Assembly (NCBI RefSeq): GCF_001418345.1
Contig: NZ_LIPW01000004.1
Location: 62,001 to 126,000, forward strand
Reading direction: 5' to 3'
From: Pseudidiomarina woesei
GTDB lineage: Bacteria; Pseudomonadota; Gammaproteobacteria; Enterobacterales; Alteromonadaceae
Length of the DNA: 64,000 nt
Below are positions 18,003 to 28,415 of the stretch, one piece after another; positions within the stretch are counted from its first letter, which is position 1; every line of letters starts with the position of its first letter. Under the pieces are notes generated by a model. It ran no database searches. It had not been told where the DNA came from and saw nothing but the letters and a program-made list of their open reading frames with translations. A program made the translations under genes and the position numbers.

Positions 18003-18850
18003 ACGCTAAACGGATATTGAATAGCTGGGTGGTGCTGATAATTATGAACCGCAAAGTCGTCCATAGTTACCCAGGCTTCTAGGTCTTCTAGTGACTTAAT
18101 GTCGGGGTTGATTTCTAGCTGTGGCGCAGGGAATGGCTCGCGCTTAAGTTGCACGTCGCGCATTAGCTCGAGTTGGTCTTCGTAAATGTGAGCGTTGACA
18201 ATTTTATGATAAGCCACGCCAGCTTTGTGGCCAGTAATTTGCGCCATGAGTGCCAAAAACGTAAATACTTGTACTTGGTTGAAGTTTAAGCCGAGCGGTA
18301 CGTCGCATGAGCGTTGGTAGCTGGTTAAGTACAAGGTGTCGCCAAGTAGCGAGAAGTTATGGGTGTGCATGCAGGGGCGCAAGCAGCCCATGTGAAACTC
18401 GCCGGGGTTATAAAAGCTGATAATTTCGCCGCGATCGTCCAAGCCGCGCGACAGGTTATCCACCACTTTACGCAGTTGGTCTACCACACCGCCGTCTGGT
18501 TTCGCCCAAGCGCGACCTTGTACACCGTACACGCGGCCCATGTCATCTTCGCCCTTACGGTGCGGGTTGGCTAGCCAGGCTTCGTTTAGGTTGGCATTGG
18601 CGTCCCATGTTGGGGTGCCTAGTGCGCGAAAGTCGGCCGCATTGGAATAGCCACGAATATAGCCCAGTAGCTCGGCAATGGCTGCCTTCCAATAGCTTTT
18701 GCGGGTGGTAATAAGCGGGAATTCGTTGCGATCAACACGGTATTCTAAGTCAGCGTTAATGACCGTGAGGCAGCGTTTGCCAGTGCGTTCGTTTGCTACC
18801 CATACGCCGTCATCAACAATACGTTGGCATAAGTCTAAATACTGTTTCAC
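17999..18850 (-). CDS. thyA: Thymidylate synthase
   Basis: Converts dUMP to dTMP using methylenetetrahydrofolate. Catalytic Cys160 lies in LRPCMHTH, followed by [16 protein letters not shown] (dUMP phosphate and base binding) and IYEDQLE. 283 residues, somewhat longer than E. coli ThyA (264), consistent with the insert-bearing group. Overlaps lgt by four bases, the conserved lgt-thyA pair. Product feeds dihydrofolate to FolA (41174). Confidence 0.95.
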   Translation of the reverse strand: MKQYLDLCQRIVDDGVWVANERTGKRCLTVINADLEYRVDRNEFPLITTRKSYWKAAIAELLGYIRGYSNAADFRALGTPTWDANANLNEAWLANPHRKGEDDMGRVYGVQGRAWAKPDGGVVDQLRKVVDNLSRGLDDRGEIISFYNPGEFHMGCLRPCMHTHNFSLLGDTLYLTSYQRSCDVPLGLNFNQVQVFTFLALMAQITGHKAGVAYHKIVNAHIYEDQLELMRDVQLKREPFPAPQLEINPDIKSLEDLEAWVTMDDFAVHNYQHHPAIQYPFSV

Positions 18851-19653
18851 GCTTTGCTCCCACGTTTATAGGCAAATACCATTAACAATACGCCGCCCAC
18901 AATCATGGGCGCTGATAGCCATTGCCCCATAGACCAGCCAAATAGTAACAAGCCCAAATGTTCGTCAGGTTGGCGGGCGTACTCCACCACAAAGCGGGCA
19001 AGGCCATAGCCAATTAAGAATAACCCGCCTATAGCACCGGTTGGCCGTGGCTTGCGACTATAAAATGCCAAAATAACAAACAATGCTAAGCCTTCAAGTC
19101 CGGCTTGGTACAGCTGTGACGGGTGCCGTGGCTCTGGCCCCGCCGCTGGGAAAATCATAGCCCAAGGTACGTCGGTAACCCGACCCCACAGTTCGCCATT
19201 AATGAAATTACCAATACGCCCTGCGCCCAAGCCTACTGGCACCAGCGGTGCGACAAAGTCGCCGATGGCCAAAAACGATTGCTTTGATTTCACAGAAAAA
19301 ATCCACAGCACCGTAAGAACGCCGAGCAAACCACCGTGGAACGACATGCCACCACTTGTAATATCAAATAAATACAATGGGTTATCTATAAAGCGCTCGA
19401 ATTGATAAAACAGCACATAGCCCACACGGCCGCCTAAAATAACGCCCATAAATGCCCAAAACAGTAAGTCGCTGAAGCGTTTTTCTGTCCACCCCTGAGC
19501 GGCGTAGTGCGGCATGCGGCATTGGCGATTGCCCCACCACCAGGCGAATAAAAAGCCAACGAGGTACATTAACCCGTACCAGCGCAAGTCAAACGGACCA
19601 ATACTGACAATGATTGGATCGATATTGGGGTGCACCAAATAGTCTGACTGCAT
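18847..19653 (-). CDS. lgt: Phosphatidylglycerol-prolipoprotein diacylglyceryl transferase
   Basis: Inner-membrane enzyme that adds diacylglycerol to the lipobox cysteine of prolipoproteins. Contains the Lgt signature [16 protein letters not shown] (near 145-160) and [13 protein letters not shown]; about seven hydrophobic segments. 268 residues. Sits between tauE and thyA with tight spacing. It would serve the many lipoproteins encoded at 50-56 kb. Confidence 0.96.
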   Translation of the reverse strand: MQSDYLVHPNIDPIIVSIGPFDLRWYGLMYLVGFLFAWWWGNRQCRMPHYAAQGWTEKRFSDLLFWAFMGVILGGRVGYVLFYQFERFIDNPLYLFDITSGGMSFHGGLLGVLTVLWIFSVKSKQSFLAIGDFVAPLVPVGLGAGRIGNFINGELWGRVTDVPWAMIFPAAGPEPRHPSQLYQAGLEGLALFVILAFYSRKPRPTGAIGGLFLIGYGLARFVVEYARQPDEHLGLLLFGWSMGQWLSAPMIVGGVLLMVFAYKRGSKA

Positions 19654-19656
19654 GAA

Positions 19657-20448
19657 TTATCCTATGACGAGTTTTATTGAAATAATCACTAAAAATATCG
19701 CAAAACCGCGCTGCAAATGTTTCACCGGCAAGCGCTGGGTTAAGCTAGCACCAATGGGTGCACACAGCATAGAGGCGATAGAAATAGCTAACCAAGCTTG
19801 CACATGTACATAGCCAGACAGGCCGTCGGCGCCTTCAAGTTGCTGGCCCAACACCACAAAAGCGATTACCGCGCTTAAGCCAATGCTTAAACTTCCAACT
19901 GAGGATACCGCAATTGCTTGGCGAATAGGAACCCTTAAGCGCTGCAATAGCGGCACGGTTAACGAGCCTCCGCCAATGCCGACTAACGCTGACAGCGTTC
20001 CCATGCCGGCACTAATAAGTGCCATTAAGCGTTTCGAGACGTCAGTGAGTGGCTCGCCGCTGCGTTGCGGTATTAACATACGAATAGATAGCGCCATGAG
20101 CACCACGGCGAAGATACGTTGCAGCCAGTCGGGGTCAAGCATGGTGGCTAACCAGGCGCCACACACGGCCCCAACCATAAGGCCAGGAATAAGACGACGA
20201 ACCCAAAAAAAGCTGACTTGCCCGTGTTTCAGGTGCGAGCGCGCTGAGCTTAAGGTGGTCATGACAATGGTGGCAAGCGAGGTGGCTACCGCCATTTGTA
20301 CGACTAAATCGGGCGCAACACCCAGTAATGGCAGTAAATAAATTAACAGGGGAACAATAACAAGGCCGCCGCCGATACCTAACATACCGGCAAGTAGGCC
20401 CGCGACTACGCCCCCGGCAAGACACCATAACCAGCCTGCTAACAGCAC
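19657..20448 (-). CDS. TauE/SafE family membrane exporter
   Basis: 263 residues, almost entirely hydrophobic with about eight membrane segments. The family's glycine motifs appear twice: GMLGIGGGLVIVPLL (near 21-35) and SALVGIGGGSLTVPLL (near 153-168), as in internally duplicated TauE/SafE proteins that export sulfite or organosulfonates. It lies 3 bases before lgt and 9 after ptsP. The substrate cannot be read. Confidence 0.85.
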   Translation of the reverse strand: MLLAGWLWCLAGGVVAGLLAGMLGIGGGLVIVPLLIYLLPLLGVAPDLVVQMAVATSLATIVMTTLSSARSHLKHGQVSFFWVRRLIPGLMVGAVCGAWLATMLDPDWLQRIFAVVLMALSIRMLIPQRSGEPLTDVSKRLMALISAGMGTLSALVGIGGGSLTVPLLQRLRVPIRQAIAVSSVGSLSIGLSAVIAFVVLGQQLEGADGLSGYVHVQAWLAISIASMLCAPIGASLTQRLPVKHLQRGFAIFLVIISIKLVIG

Positions 20449-20457
20449 ATGTTCTCC

Positions 20458-22731
20458 TTAGCTTCCCGCCCTGACAAAACCACCGAGACCGGCATTTTCA
20501 AGTGCCATCACCACGTGTCTTTTCACTTCTTGAGGGGTGCGCGACGCCAGCGCTTTGTGTAGTACGTCGTGTAAGTCGGCGGCTTGAATATGGCGAATAA
20601 TCCAGCGAATACGATCTATATTGTAGCTGTTCATGCTGAGGTTGCGATAGCCCATGGCCAATAGCAGCAAGGCACCACCTGGCTCACCAGCGAGTTCGCC
20701 ACACACCGACACCGGTTTGTTCAGCTCGTCGCAGCGGTCAATAATTTGCTTCAGGGCATGCAACACCGCGGGGTGAAACGCATCGTATAAGCTCGCCACC
20801 CGCGAATTGTTGCGATCAACCGCCAGCATGTATTGGGTTAAGTCATTGGTACCCACCGAGAAAAAATCAATTTTATCGGCCACGCAGTGCAGTTGATAAA
20901 TCATAGCTGGCACTTCTATCATGACGCCAATTTGTGGCTCATAAAGCTGTTCATCAACGCTGCAGGCAAGTTCTTCGGCTACTTCGTGGTATGCCTGATG
21001 AATCATGCGCACAGCTTCGTCGACTTCTTCGGCGCTGGTGATCATGGGCAGCAGAATGCGTAAATTGTTGCGCCCTACCGAGGCTCGCAGCAGCGCCCGA
21101 ATTTGCACTAAAAATATTTCCGGGTGATCAAGCGTTAAACGAATACCGCGCCAGCCCAAAAATGGGTTTTCTTCATTCATGGGTAGATACGGCAGCGGTT
21201 TGTCACCACCAACATCTAGGGTGCGCATAACCACCGGCGCACCGCGAAACTGCTCTAGCACTTGCGCGTATAGCTCTTCTTGTTCGTCTTCCGTGGGCAA
21301 GCGCTCGCGCATCATAAATGGAATTTCAGTACGGTACAGCCCAACGCCTTGTACGTTCAGGTCATTCAACCAGTCACGTTCGGTGTTCAAACCGACATTT
21401 AAATTAAGCTGTACCCTCACCCCATCAATGGTCTCAGCCGGTAAGCTACGCGCTTGCATGACTTTTTGTCGTAGCACCAGCTCTTCATCAGCCAACTGGC
21501 GGTATTCGTTTTCAACCTGCAACGGCGGATTTACAAACACGTCGCCATTGTAGCCATCAACAATGAGGGTTTCGCCGTTAACGTCGTTAAGCGCAATACT
21601 GTCAACGCCAAGCACTGCCGGAATACCCATACTGCGTGCCATAATAGCAGCATGCGAATTGCCAGAGCCGCGTAATGACACCATACCAATAATATCGGCT
21701 TGCGGCAGTTCCGCTAACATAGTTGCGGTGACTTCGTCAGCCACTAAGATGCATTGCGACGGCGGCGTTAAATTGCGTGCCTCGCGATTTTGCAAATGGG
21801 CCAAAATACGATTGCCCAAGTCACGCACGTCGCTGGCACGTTCGCGTATGTATTCGTCATCAAGGTTTTCAAATTGGTCGACCAGTTGCTCAACCACCAT
21901 TTTTAATGCGGTTTGCGCGCGCCAGCCTTCCTGAATAGTTTGTTCAACTTGCTGACCCAAACTCGCCGAGTCCATCATGGCGTGATAAACATCAAAAATA
22001 GCCAAAGTTTCTTCGGCCACATGGCCTTTCATGCTGTCGCTAATGTCGAGCAGTTCTTGTCGCGTTCGTGCAACCGCAGCACGAAAGGCACGAATTTCAT
22101 GTTCGTGCATGTCGCTACGTTTGGGAGTAACTTCACTAAGCCGGGCTGGCGGTTTCACCACAAAGGCTTCGCCAATGGCCACCCCTGGTGCTGCGGGTAA
22201 GCCCTTAATGGTTTGCAGCCATGGAGATTGCTTGGCGGTGCGCAATAGGCCTTTGGCTTCGGCATGAGCAATAACCACCGCTAACTGAGCCGCTAAGGTG
22301 ACCACAAAGGCTTCTTCGTCGCGGGTAAAGGCGCGCGCATGTTCTTGCTGCACGGCTAAAACCCCAAGTACCCGCCGGCGATGGATAACCGGCGCCGCCA
22401 ACATGGCTTTGTAGCGGTCTTCAATAACGTGTTCTAGCTTTAAAAAGGCTGGGTGCTCAGAAGCATTGGGAATATTCAGTGGTTCTTCGCGCGAGGCGGC
22501 TAAACTAATAACCCCCTCGCCGAATGGCACATGAATAGGTTCGTCAGAGCGAATTTCTAGACCGTCAGTAGCGGCCAAGGCAAACATATGTTGCTCATGG
22601 TCGGCTAAATAAACAGTACAAGAGTCGGTATGTAAGGCTTCTTTTACTTGACGCACCATGGTTTGCAGCGCCAGCTCGAAATCTGGCGCCTGATTCACCG
22701 CTTCCACAATGCGTTGCAGTACTCGAAGCAT
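20458..22731 (-). CDS. ptsP: Nitrogen PTS enzyme I (PtsP, EI-Ntr)
   Basis: Phosphoenolpyruvate-protein phosphotransferase of the nitrogen PTS. Domains in order: GAF sensor (about 1-160), EI N-terminal domain, phospho-His360 in GSGNSHAAIMAR, and the PEP-binding TIM barrel with DVGGDKPLPYL and GTNDLTQYMLAVDRN, ending in CGELAGEPGG. 757 residues, as expected. It senses glutamine through its GAF domain in E. coli. No NPr or EIIA-Ntr gene is nearby. Follows rppH in a conserved pair. Confidence 0.96.
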   Translation of the reverse strand: MLRVLQRIVEAVNQAPDFELALQTMVRQVKEALHTDSCTVYLADHEQHMFALAATDGLEIRSDEPIHVPFGEGVISLAASREEPLNIPNASEHPAFLKLEHVIEDRYKAMLAAPVIHRRRVLGVLAVQQEHARAFTRDEEAFVVTLAAQLAVVIAHAEAKGLLRTAKQSPWLQTIKGLPAAPGVAIGEAFVVKPPARLSEVTPKRSDMHEHEIRAFRAAVARTRQELLDISDSMKGHVAEETLAIFDVYHAMMDSASLGQQVEQTIQEGWRAQTALKMVVEQLVDQFENLDDEYIRERASDVRDLGNRILAHLQNREARNLTPPSQCILVADEVTATMLAELPQADIIGMVSLRGSGNSHAAIMARSMGIPAVLGVDSIALNDVNGETLIVDGYNGDVFVNPPLQVENEYRQLADEELVLRQKVMQARSLPAETIDGVRVQLNLNVGLNTERDWLNDLNVQGVGLYRTEIPFMMRERLPTEDEQEELYAQVLEQFRGAPVVMRTLDVGGDKPLPYLPMNEENPFLGWRGIRLTLDHPEIFLVQIRALLRASVGRNNLRILLPMITSAEEVDEAVRMIHQAYHEVAEELACSVDEQLYEPQIGVMIEVPAMIYQLHCVADKIDFFSVGTNDLTQYMLAVDRNNSRVASLYDAFHPAVLHALKQIIDRCDELNKPVSVCGELAGEPGGALLLLAMGYRNLSMNSYNIDRIRWIIRHIQAADLHDVLHKALASRTPQEVKRHVVMALENAGLGGFVRAGS

Positions 22732-22758
22732 ATGTTGTTTAACCTAAGAGCTACCGAC

Positions 22759-23277
22759 TCAAGAACGGCGGCGCCGGGCTGGACGGTGACGTTTATGCGA
22801 CTGCAGATTTAGCACCACCGCGCTGAACTCTTTCAGCACCCGACGATAAACCTCACGCTTAAACGACACAACTTGTCGCACAGGGTACCAAAAGCTCACC
22901 CAACGCCAATCATCAAATTCAGGATGTGACGACTGAGTGACGTTTACATCCTCTTCATTACATTTTAACCGCAGTAAAAACCATTTCTGTTTTTGACCAA
23001 TACAGGTCGGCCGCTGTTCGCGTCGTACCAAGCGCTTTGGCAACCGATAACGGAGCCATTGCCGACTGGTGTAAACTAATTCAACTTGTTCGGGCTTTAA
23101 TCCGACCTCTTCCCAGAGCTCGCGATACATAGCCTGTTCTGGCGTTTCGCCATCATCTATTCCGCCTTGCGGAAACTGCCAACTATGTTGCCCGAATCGA
23201 CGCGCCCAAAATACCTGTCCCTGCTCGTTACAGATAATGATTCCTACGTTAGCGCGGAATCCTTCTGCGTCTATCAC
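22759..23277 (-). CDS. rppH: RNA pyrophosphohydrolase
   Basis: Nudix enzyme that removes pyrophosphate from mRNA 5' ends to trigger decay. The Nudix box (G-x5-E-x7-R-E-L-x-E-E-x-G-L) covers residues 38-60, after HSWQFPQGG. The C-terminus is highly basic ([13 protein letters not shown]). 172 residues. First gene of the rppH-ptsP-tauE-lgt-thyA run, divergent from mutH. Confidence 0.96.
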   Translation of the reverse strand: MIDAEGFRANVGIIICNEQGQVFWARRFGQHSWQFPQGGIDDGETPEQAMYRELWEEVGLKPEQVELVYTSRQWLRYRLPKRLVRREQRPTCIGQKQKWFLLRLKCNEEDVNVTQSSHPEFDDWRWVSFWYPVRQVVSFKREVYRRVLKEFSAVVLNLQSHKRHRPARRRRS

Positions 23278-23334
23278 GCGAGCGCCCTCATAAATTCGAC
23301 ATATGCTTTGGATTTTTCCATAATCGCGTCATGA

Positions 23335-24027
23335 ATGAAAGGATTAATCCGTTTCGATGAGGTAAATGTGCAGCTTAAACAGCTCTTTGATAAGGCCAGC
23401 GCACTGGCTGGCTATAGCTTTGCCGAATTAGCCGCCGAACAAGGCATGGTGGTACCGAATGACTTGCGTCGCAACAAAGGTTGGGTAGGCCAGTTACTTG
23501 AAAGCGCTTTAGGTGCTAGCGCTGGCTCACAAGCGTTGCAAGATTTCCCCGAATTGGGCGTGGAGCTAAAAACCATTCCTTTAGATGCCAACGGCAAGCC
23601 GCTAGAAACGACTTTTGTATGCACCACACCGCTGGTCAACGTGCATGAGCTATCGTGGGAAAGCAGCAACGTGCGCAATAAACTACAATGTGTGCTGTGG
23701 ATTCCAATTGACGGTCGGCGCGAGATACCGCTAGCTGAGCGCACCATTGGCACCGCGTTTTTATGGCAGCCAAGCGCCGCGCAAGAGGCGCAATTAAAAG
23801 CCGACTGGCAAGAACACATGGACAAAATTGCCCTAGGCGAAGTGGAGTCAATTACCGCCCACCAAGGCGAAGTACTGCAGTTGCGCCCCAAGGCCGCCAA
23901 TAGCCGTGTATTAACCGACGCCATTGGCGCCAACGGCCAACCCATACAGACTTTACCGCGTGGTTTTTATTTAAAAACTAAGTTTACCGGCCAAATTATT
24001 CGCGATATTTTCAAGCTTGAGGGCTAG
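23335..24027 (+). CDS. mutH: DNA mismatch repair endonuclease MutH
   Basis: Nicks the unmethylated strand at hemimethylated GATC during mismatch repair. Catalytic residues Asp70, Glu77 and Lys79 (D-x6-E-x-K) match E. coli numbering exactly, and [21 protein letters not shown] and [13 protein letters not shown] are conserved. 230 residues. Its presence implies a Dam-type methylase elsewhere. An overlapping ATG four bases upstream opens only nine codons, so I keep 23335. Confidence 0.95.
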   Translation: MKGLIRFDEVNVQLKQLFDKASALAGYSFAELAAEQGMVVPNDLRRNKGWVGQLLESALGASAGSQALQDFPELGVELKTIPLDANGKPLETTFVCTTPLVNVHELSWESSNVRNKLQCVLWIPIDGRREIPLAERTIGTAFLWQPSAAQEAQLKADWQEHMDKIALGEVESITAHQGEVLQLRPKAANSRVLTDAIGANGQPIQTLPRGFYLKTKFTGQIIRDIFKLEG

Positions 24028-24053
24028 CTCTTTCAGCAAACCATAGGAGACAT

Positions 24054-24764
24054 ATGGCACCCAACACGCCAGCTCACGAACAACGCCACGTTACCGTTAC
24101 CCCTTTAGCTCGTGCCCACGGGGCTGGTTTTAGTGCGCTAGGGTTGGTGATTTTTGCCGTGGCTATATTCTTGTGGCTGATTGACGCGCCCCTCCCTCCA
24201 GCGGCCTTCGGCTTACTATACATTGCGAGTGCGGCACTGTTATTTTTAGGCAGCGCCAAAGTATTCGAGCCGCCAATCAGTTTTGAAATAACCCCCGAAG
24301 CCATTCGTTACTGCCATCGCCGCGGCCACTGGCAGATTTTCTGGGATAATATTGTGCGCTATGACATACCACGCGTACACCGAGGCCTAGAGCTCGACGA
24401 AGTACCCTATATTGGCTTCGCTTTGCACGACATTGAGCCCCTTCTGGCCGATATAACTCCGCGCCTCGCCGTATATTTGCTTAGCGAGCAGCGCCACTTA
24501 CTTGTCGTCGCCTTGCGGCACGAGCGCCCCGACATTCAAGATTATTCGCCCTATTTTGAAGTTCCTGACCGCTTTGTGGCAGCATCGGGAAAAATTTATA
24601 AGGGTGTACAGGCAATGTTCGCAACACGATGTACACACTTTCGTGAATTATTAGGTTATGATCTGTTTGTTCCGGTCAGTGCGTTAGATCGTCCACCCGA
24701 AGAATTCGTGGCCTGGCTTCACGCACTGCAAAATACAAAAGCGCTATCAGATATTGGATATTAG
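24054..24764 (+). CDS. DUF2982 family membrane protein
   Basis: 236 residues with two membrane helices near the N-terminus (about 24-45 and 50-68) and a soluble C-terminal domain (ITPEAIRYCHRRGHWQIFW and so on). This is the DUF2982 pattern, often beside mutH in Shewanella relatives; function unknown. The last codons (SDIGY and the TAG stop) are written by the left arm of an ATATTAG element, so the native C-terminus may have been replaced. Confidence 0.75.
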   Translation: MAPNTPAHEQRHVTVTPLARAHGAGFSALGLVIFAVAIFLWLIDAPLPPAAFGLLYIASAALLFLGSAKVFEPPISFEITPEAIRYCHRRGHWQIFWDNIVRYDIPRVHRGLELDEVPYIGFALHDIEPLLADITPRLAVYLLSEQRHLLVVALRHERPDIQDYSPYFEVPDRFVAASGKIYKGVQAMFATRCTHFRELLGYDLFVPVSALDRPPEEFVAWLHALQNTKALSDIGY

Positions 24765-24834
24765 ATATTTGGTGCGAAGTATCGGGTATTTGTGTTTCAT
24801 CTAATATCTAATATCCAATAGCTAATATCGTTTT
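24744..24834. repeat. ATATTAG element between DUF2982 gene and rimB-like gene
   Basis: Left arm CTATCAGATATTGGATATTAG (24744 on), loop with GAAGTATCGGGTATTTG, right arm TCTAATATCTAATATCC ... AATAGCTAATATCG to 24830. The loop core is the reverse complement of the TACCCGATAC core of the copies at 33474 and 43751. The right arm ends 18-22 bases before the next ATG, just before its AGAGG ribosome site. Confidence 0.88.
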
Positions 24835-24852
24835 CGCTTTTAAAGAGGTTTT

Positions 24853-25284
24853 ATGCAGACATTAGGTTGGCGCGAATGGGGCTCACTTCCTGAGCTTGGC
24901 ATCGACGCCCTAAAAATGAAAGTTGACACGGGGGCGCGTACCTCTTGTTTGCACGCATTTAAATTAGAGCCGTTTGAAAAAAATGGCGAAGCTTGGTTGC
25001 GTATTTGGTTGCACCCAGAGCAACACAGCGATCGCGAGTTAATGATTGAGTCGAAAATACATGATCAGCGCGAGGTGACCGACTCTGGAGGTCACACCGA
25101 ACTGCGCTATGTTATTCGCTCAACCTTGCACTTAGGTGAGTTTAAGCAACCGATTGAACTCACCTTAACCAATCGCGACACCATGAAGTTTCGAATGTTA
25201 TTGGGTCGACAGGCCATGCGTGGCCATTTTTTAGTTGACCCCGACAAATCTTATTTACTCGGTCAGCCTGGAGCCACCGCATGA
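24853..25284 (+). CDS. RimB-like aspartic/'zinc' protease family protein
   Basis: 143-residue protein of the family annotated as putative ATP-dependent zinc protease (PF05618), which has a retropepsin-like fold. The active-site-like KVDTGARTS motif is at 23-31, and the second half has [24 protein letters not shown]. In pseudomonads the RimB protein of this family acts on glutamate tails added to ribosomal protein S6 by RimK. Overlaps rimK by four bases. Confidence 0.8.
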   Translation: MQTLGWREWGSLPELGIDALKMKVDTGARTSCLHAFKLEPFEKNGEAWLRIWLHPEQHSDRELMIESKIHDQREVTDSGGHTELRYVIRSTLHLGEFKQPIELTLTNRDTMKFRMLLGRQAMRGHFLVDPDKSYLLGQPGATA

Positions 25285-26186
25285 GAATAGCCATTTTATC
25301 GCGTAATCCGCGTCTTTATTCTACCCGCCGCTTAGTTGAAGCTGGCGAAGCACGCGGCCACACAGTCGATGTGCTTGACCCATTGCGTTGCTACATGAAC
25401 ATTAACGCGCGTGAGTCATCTATTCACATGAAAGGTAAAGACTTACCGCAGTACGACGCGATTATTCCGCGTATTGGTGCGTCCATTACGTTTTTCGGCA
25501 CCGCGGTACTGCGTCAATTTGAAATGATTGGCACTTACCCATTGAACGAGTCTGTTGCGATTTCACGTAGCCGCGATAAATTGCGCTCGCTGCAATTGCT
25601 AAGCCGTAAAGGTATTGGCCTGCCAACCACTGGGTTTGCTAGCCAACCGCAAGATATTCCCGACTTGATTGACATGGTTGGCGGCGCGCCATTAGTGATT
25701 AAATTACTGGAAGGCACCCAAGGTATCGGTGTGGTGCTTGCTGAAACCCGCCAGGCTGCTGAAAGCGTTATTGAAGCATTTATGGGCCTTGAGTCGCACA
25801 TTATGGTGCAGGAATACATTAAAGAAGCCGGCGGTGCAGATATTCGCTGTTTTGTGATTGGCGACAAAGTTATTGCGGCCATGAAACGCCAAGCCAAGGC
25901 TGGCGAATTTCGTTCGAATTTACACCGTGGTGGCTCGGCCAGTTTGGTTAAACTAACCCCAGCCGAGCGCGCAACCGCCGTGAAAGCTGCCAAAACCATG
26001 GGGCTGAATGTTGCAGGTGTCGATATTCTACGCTCAAACCATGGCCCGTTGGTGATGGAAGTAAACTCTTCGCCAGGCCTTGAAGGCATTGAAGGTGCAA
26101 CCGGCAAGGATGTTGCCGATCAGATCATTTCGTTTATTGAAAAGAACGCCAAGGCCAATAAAACTCGCACCAAAGGCAAAGGCTAA
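25281..26186 (+). CDS. rimK: Ribosomal protein S6 glutamate ligase RimK
   Basis: ATP-grasp ligase that adds glutamates to the S6 C-terminus. Features: [21 protein letters not shown], the ATP-grasp loop [14 protein letters not shown] (near 152-165), [20 protein letters not shown] and the metal site [18 protein letters not shown]. 301 residues (E. coli 300), ending in a basic tail. Coupled to the rimB-like gene and followed by an M14 gene. Confidence 0.93.
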   Translation: MRIAILSRNPRLYSTRRLVEAGEARGHTVDVLDPLRCYMNINARESSIHMKGKDLPQYDAIIPRIGASITFFGTAVLRQFEMIGTYPLNESVAISRSRDKLRSLQLLSRKGIGLPTTGFASQPQDIPDLIDMVGGAPLVIKLLEGTQGIGVVLAETRQAAESVIEAFMGLESHIMVQEYIKEAGGADIRCFVIGDKVIAAMKRQAKAGEFRSNLHRGGSASLVKLTPAERATAVKAAKTMGLNVAGVDILRSNHGPLVMEVNSSPGLEGIEGATGKDVADQIISFIEKNAKANKTRTKGKG

Positions 26187-26198
26187 CAACGACAACGA

Positions 26199-26302
26199 CG
26201 ATATTAGCTGTTAGATATTGGATATTAGATCAAACCTAGATACCCGCTGCAGCAGCACTAATATCTAATATCTAATATCTAATATCTAACAGCTAATATC
26301 GC
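26199..26302. repeat. ATATTAG element between rimK and the M14 gene
   Basis: Left arm CGATATTAGCTGTTAGATATT from 26199, loop CAAACCTAGATACCCGCTGC, and a right arm with four successive (A/T)ATATCTA units ending GCTAATATCGC at 26302. The right end is 12 bases before the next ATG, right against its AAGG ribosome site. Confidence 0.88.
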
Positions 26303-26314
26303 ATTAAGGTTTTT

Positions 26315-27337
26315 ATGAAGCATAAATCGTTTCAACTGGCGAATCAGCGTATTGCACCGGGCTCGCGGCATAGCGTTAAAATTCCGGCGGCGCGGCTGTA
26401 TAACGACACGCCAATGGATTTGCATGCCGAGGTTTTTCATGGCGTGAAGGCCGGCCCAACCCTGCTGGTGTGTGCCGCTATACATGGCGATGAACTAAAC
26501 GGCATTGAGGTATGCCGCCGTTTAATGGGCGAGTTAGATCCACTGCAGTTATCCGGTACGGTGATTATTGTGCCGGTGGTGAATGTGTTTGGCTTTATTC
26601 AGCAGTCACGGTATTTGCCTGACCGGCGCGATTTAAATCGTTGCTTTCCTGGTTCTGAGCGCGGTGCTTTGGGTAGCCGCTTGGCGTACTTGTTCAATGA
26701 AAGCTTGGTGCAAAACGCAACACATATTATTGACTTACATACCGGTGCTATTCATCGCAGCAACTTGCCACAAATTCGCGTTGACACCGACAACAAAGAC
26801 GCGCTGGCCATGGCTGAAGCTTTCGGCACACCGGTTATTTTGCACAGCAAAGAACGTGACGGCTCGTTGCGCTCGTTAGCTTCCGAGCTTGGCATTCCGC
26901 TTATTTTATATGAGGCGGGTGAAGCCTTACGGTTTGACTATGCGGCAATTAAGGCCGGTGTTATTGGTGTACAAAACGTCATGAAGCGCTTAAAAATGCT
27001 TAAAGGCCGCCAACGTCGCAAAAAAGTGCAGCCGGTGGTTGCTCATCGTAGCGCTTGGATTCGTAATGAATATGACGGCTTGGTCGTACCTAAGGTTGAG
27101 CTGGGGCAAACCATTAATAAGGGCCAAGTGATTGCTCAAACAGTGAACCCGCATGGTGATGAACTGCATGCCATTAAGAGCCCATATCATGGTATTGTGA
27201 TCGGCATCAGTAATATTCCGGTCGCTAATGAAGGCGAAGCTTTGTTTAACGTGGCACAATTTGATGGCGAGCGAATTGAACACGCAAGCGAAAACGTGGA
27301 TGTCTTTGTCGAAGCTTACGATCAAAAACCAATATGA
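26315..27337 (+). CDS. M14/AstE-like succinylglutamate desuccinylase/aspartoacylase family protein
   Basis: 340 residues. Zinc ligands are visible: His57 and Glu60 in AIHGDELNGIE and His142 in IIDLHTGAIHR; YEAGE near 218 supplies the general-base glutamate region. A C-terminal beta domain (about 245-330: VPKVELGQTINKGQVIAQ) resembles a lipoyl-like half. It follows rimK and overlaps rsmC by four bases. The family often accompanies RimK; removing or processing glutamyl tails is an inference, not proven. Confidence 0.8.
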   Translation: MKHKSFQLANQRIAPGSRHSVKIPAARLYNDTPMDLHAEVFHGVKAGPTLLVCAAIHGDELNGIEVCRRLMGELDPLQLSGTVIIVPVVNVFGFIQQSRYLPDRRDLNRCFPGSERGALGSRLAYLFNESLVQNATHIIDLHTGAIHRSNLPQIRVDTDNKDALAMAEAFGTPVILHSKERDGSLRSLASELGIPLILYEAGEALRFDYAAIKAGVIGVQNVMKRLKMLKGRQRRKKVQPVVAHRSAWIRNEYDGLVVPKVELGQTINKGQVIAQTVNPHGDELHAIKSPYHGIVIGISNIPVANEGEALFNVAQFDGERIEHASENVDVFVEAYDQKPI

Positions 27338-28377
27338 AACATTTAAGTACACCGTCTCAATTAGTGCTGCGCCATCAGCAGCGCTTTGATAATACGCCAT
27401 TATTATTGGTCAATGCGCCTGATGCTGAAGTAGCTGATGCCCTGAATGTAGTGCAGTGCTGGCATTTTCATGCTGGGTACGCCAAACAATGGCGAGCATA
27501 TGCGCCACAGGTGATGCACCACTTTGGTGCAGACGCACCGATGTATGATTCCGCCCAAGCACCGCAAGCCGCACTAGTATGGCTACCGAAAGAAAAGCAG
27601 CTTACTTGGTATTTGCTCGACGCGTTGCGCTCGGTATTACCGGCCGGCACGCCTATTTGGCTGGTGGGTGAAAATCGCGGTGGTATTAAAAGCATCAATA
27701 AACAATTTCCTGCCAGTTTAGCGCCAGCGCAAAAAGTAGCCGTGGGTAACCATAGTTTGTTACTGCGTAGTGAGGTTATTGAGACATTATCGAGCTTTGA
27801 TGTGCAACAGCGCTTTGAATATGAAAGCTTAGCTCAGCCAGGCCAACCTACCCCATTGAAGCTGGCCAGTTTACCTGGCGTATTTGCGTTTCCTGGTATT
27901 GATGCTGGTAGCGCAATGTTGCTTGAACATTTACCGAGCTGGCAACAGGGCCACGTGTTGGACTTTGCCTGTGGGCATGGCGTATTGGGTGCATGGCTGC
28001 AACGTCAGGCTAAGCACCTGCGGGTTACTTATCTTGATGTGAGCGCATTGGCGTTAGCGGCAACTGCGGAGACGCTGCGGCAAAATGGTTTAACGGGCGA
28101 ATGCATTGCCAGTGACGGGCTGACCAGTAATTTGCCCCAGTTTAATTACGTGGTCAGTCACCCACCGTTTCACACCGGCCTTGCCACCGACTATGAAATT
28201 GGTAAGCAGTTTTTACGACAAGTCCGTCAGCATATGTCGCCTGGCGGCGAGTTATGGTTAGTTGCCAACCGCTTTTTACCTTGGCCAGAGCTTATTGAAC
28301 AAGCTTTTGCGCATTGCGAGCGCGTGGCCCAAGATAATAAGTTTGCAGTATATTTGGCCCGTCGTGGCTCCCGTTAA
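27334..28377 (+). CDS. rsmC: 16S rRNA (guanine-1207-N2)-methyltransferase RsmC
   Basis: Two tandem Rossmann-like domains, the N-terminal one degenerate, as in RsmC. The C-terminal SAM site VLDFACGHGVLG is at 208-219 and the target-base motif reads SHPPFH (275-280; NPPFH in most relatives). 347 residues (E. coli 343). Translationally coupled to the preceding M14 gene (ATGA). Confidence 0.93.
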   Translation: MKHLSTPSQLVLRHQQRFDNTPLLLVNAPDAEVADALNVVQCWHFHAGYAKQWRAYAPQVMHHFGADAPMYDSAQAPQAALVWLPKEKQLTWYLLDALRSVLPAGTPIWLVGENRGGIKSINKQFPASLAPAQKVAVGNHSLLLRSEVIETLSSFDVQQRFEYESLAQPGQPTPLKLASLPGVFAFPGIDAGSAMLLEHLPSWQQGHVLDFACGHGVLGAWLQRQAKHLRVTYLDVSALALAATAETLRQNGLTGECIASDGLTSNLPQFNYVVSHPPFHTGLATDYEIGKQFLRQVRQHMSPGGELWLVANRFLPWPELIEQAFAHCERVAQDNKFAVYLARRGSR

Positions 28378-28415
28378 CGAAGCAGAGTTTAACTAGCAAG
28401 GTTTAAGTAGCAAGA

